A stretch of DNA of 64,000 nucleotides. Source: Nesterenkonia ebinurensis. GTDB taxonomy: Bacteria > Actinomycetota > Actinomycetes > Actinomycetales > Micrococcaceae. The notes below the pieces were generated by a model. The model was not told the DNA's origin. It made no database searches and worked only from the letters and a program-made list of their open reading frames with translations. Position 1 is the stretch's first letter, and the number at the start of each line of letters is the position of its first letter. The stretch spans positions 124,001-188,000 of the forward strand of contig NZ_VWNF01000011.1 in assembly GCF_008711175.1 (NCBI RefSeq). Reading direction: 5' to 3'. The position numbers were made by a program, and so were the translations under genes. Positions 62,985-64,000 of this stretch are shown here, one piece after another.

Positions 62985-64000
62985 TCAGGGTTCGAGGGCG
63001 CCGAGCGGGCTGACCACCGTGCCGTCGTCTGTGGTAAGGATCGGGCCGGTGCCCGTGACGACAAGACAGAATGCCGGCTCACCGAGGGTCTCGGTGTCGA
63101 TCTGATCGATGACCCTCCGCAGCGACTCGATCCCTGCTTGCATCTGCGACCCTCCGAGCTTAACCTCCACAGCTCCCCAACGCCCATCGGGGAGGGTGAT
63201 GATCACGTCGATCTCCTTGCCGTTCGAGTCTCTGTAATGACGCACCTCGCCACTCAGCGCTGAGGCGAGCACCGTCAGATCGTGGACGACTGCGCTCTCG
63301 AAGAGCACACCAAGAGTTTCCAGATCGGCGTGCAGCTGTTTCGGGCCTGCTCCAAGCGCTGCCGCAGCGAGCGCCGCATCCACCAGGTGAAACTTCGGCG
63401 ATGTGCGCAGGCGAGCGCGGGATCGCAGTCTCGGGGTCCATGGCCGTTGCGGCTCGATAACGAAGAGCCGCTGCAGGAGTTCTACGTAAGCACTAACCGT
63501 CTCGACGTTGATCGCCGGGGCGACCGCCCGCACGTCGGCGGCGAGAGTCCTGTATGTCACGTCAGAAGCCACGGATCGTGCCAGTCCCTTGATGAGCTGC
63601 GTAATCACGTCTGGCTCGTGCCGCACGTCTGCGAGTCGCCGGATATCGGTCCGTGCAACCTCGTCGATGTAAGACCTCAGACGTTCCGCCGACTGGTCGG
63701 GCCCGAGCGAGATCATCGCCGGGAAGCCGGGCCGGAGCACGTTCTCAATGACCTCGTCGAGTTCCATGCCCGCCGTCATCTTCGCGACCGGCCGCTCACC
63801 GTCGAACAGCCCGGCGAGACTCACTCCGCCGGCGGGATGTTCGAGTTTCTCATACCAGGCCATGGTCCGCTGTCGGAGCCTGAGGAGCCTCCCTGCACCT
63901 GTGTGACGGGTGATGTCATCTGCAGGTGTTGCCGAGCCGGTGAGAATGAAACGTCCGGACTCAGTGCTTGCATCGACAGCTCGCCTCACCATATTCCAGA
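62985..64000 (-). CDS. ATPase with DUF4143 domain, partial
   Basis: A minus-strand frame of at least 338 residues runs off the right end, so the start is outside; ATG 63992 is inside the frame, not necessarily the start. It has AAA-like pieces (RFILTGSATPADDITRHTGA, sensor region), an arginine-rich helical part, and the DUF4143 nuclease-like domain: FESAVVHDLTVLASALSGEV, HYRDSNGKEIDVIITLPDGR and WGAVEVKLGGSQMQAGIESL. The E-x-K type active site of the DUF4143 fold (EIDVIITL, VEVKLG) is intact. The Walker A motif lies upstream of the window. The family is widespread in mobile regions; a role in DNA processing is possible but unproven. Confidence 0.85.
   Translation of the reverse strand, partial: WNMVRRAVDASTESGRFILTGSATPADDITRHTGAGRLLRLRQRTMAWYEKLEHPAGGVSLAGLFDGERPVAKMTAGMELDEVIENVLRPGFPAMISLGPDQSAERLRSYIDEVARTDIRRLADVRHEPDVITQLIKGLARSVASDVTYRTLAADVRAVAPAINVETVSAYVELLQRLFVIEPQRPWTPRLRSRARLRTSPKFHLVDAALAAAALGAGPKQLHADLETLGVLFESAVVHDLTVLASALSGEVRHYRDSNGKEIDVIITLPDGRWGAVEVKLGGSQMQAGIESLRRVIDQIDTETLGEPAFCLVVTGTGPILTTDDGTVVSPLGALEP

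Overview
The window comes from a high-GC Gram-positive actinomycete. The evidence is the MtrA-MtrB-LpqB / HPF / SecA / Rv3235-type block, the 180-kDa class NAD-glutamate dehydrogenase, PdtaS, PdxS-PdxT, an LRV-type membrane protein and GC-rich codon use. Gene order and content resemble Micrococcaceae (Nesterenkonia/Arthrobacter-like). That placement is inferred from recalled gene order, not from a search.

Layout. 1-7.3 kb: tail of a sensor kinase and its OmpR-type regulator, then convergent pdtaS and the large NAD-glutamate dehydrogenase, which look co-transcribed. 7.3-14.3 kb: a visibly AT-richer block with foreign codon use, holding a LacI regulator, a short-chain dehydrogenase, two pyruvate-type aldolases (HpaI-like and DapA-like) and a complete three-part TRAP transporter. 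This is a catabolic island with a perfect palindromic operator candidate. 14.3-27.2 kb: core envelope and secretion block (CpaE-like ATPase, SAF protein, small HTH protein, LysM-like and Rv3235-type proteins, SecA, HPF, ComF, LpqB, MtrB, MtrA). 27.4-32.7 kb: a MoxR/DUF58/DUF4129/DUF4350 operon behind a polytopic membrane protein. 32.8-35.6 kb: mnmA, chorismate mutase and a MetE/UROD-like protein. 35.6-41.8 kb: small accessory genes, including a methyltransferase, MFS exporter and GMC-tail module divergent from an XRE-cupin regulator. 41.8-46.3 kb: cysteine desulfurase, a J-domain protein, TrmL and a single-polypeptide sigma/anti-sigma fusion. 46.4-52.9 kb: PIG-L deacetylase, HtrA protease, a coiled-coil membrane protein with PspA, and pdxST. 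52.9-61.9 kb: a cluster of lipoproteins and single-pass envelope proteins with a membrane-anchored HTH/DUF2690 protein. 62-64 kb: an atypical histidine phosphatase and a partial ATPase/DUF4143 gene.

System-level reading. Three genes in the envelope cluster (starts 54574 minus, 55687 minus, 59670 plus) carry clustered TCCGGA-type hexamers just upstream of the expected -35 position, and two of the clusters share an identical 30-bp core. One of the three genes encodes the membrane-anchored HTH protein. This suggests an undescribed envelope regulon with a one-component transmembrane regulator, and it is the most interesting hypothesis here. About eighteen genes have a TANNNT-like -10 ending 6-8 nt before the start codon and little or no Shine-Dalgarno sequence, so leaderless transcripts appear common, including two very tight divergent promoter pairs. 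No tRNA, rRNA, CRISPR array or insertion sequence was seen.
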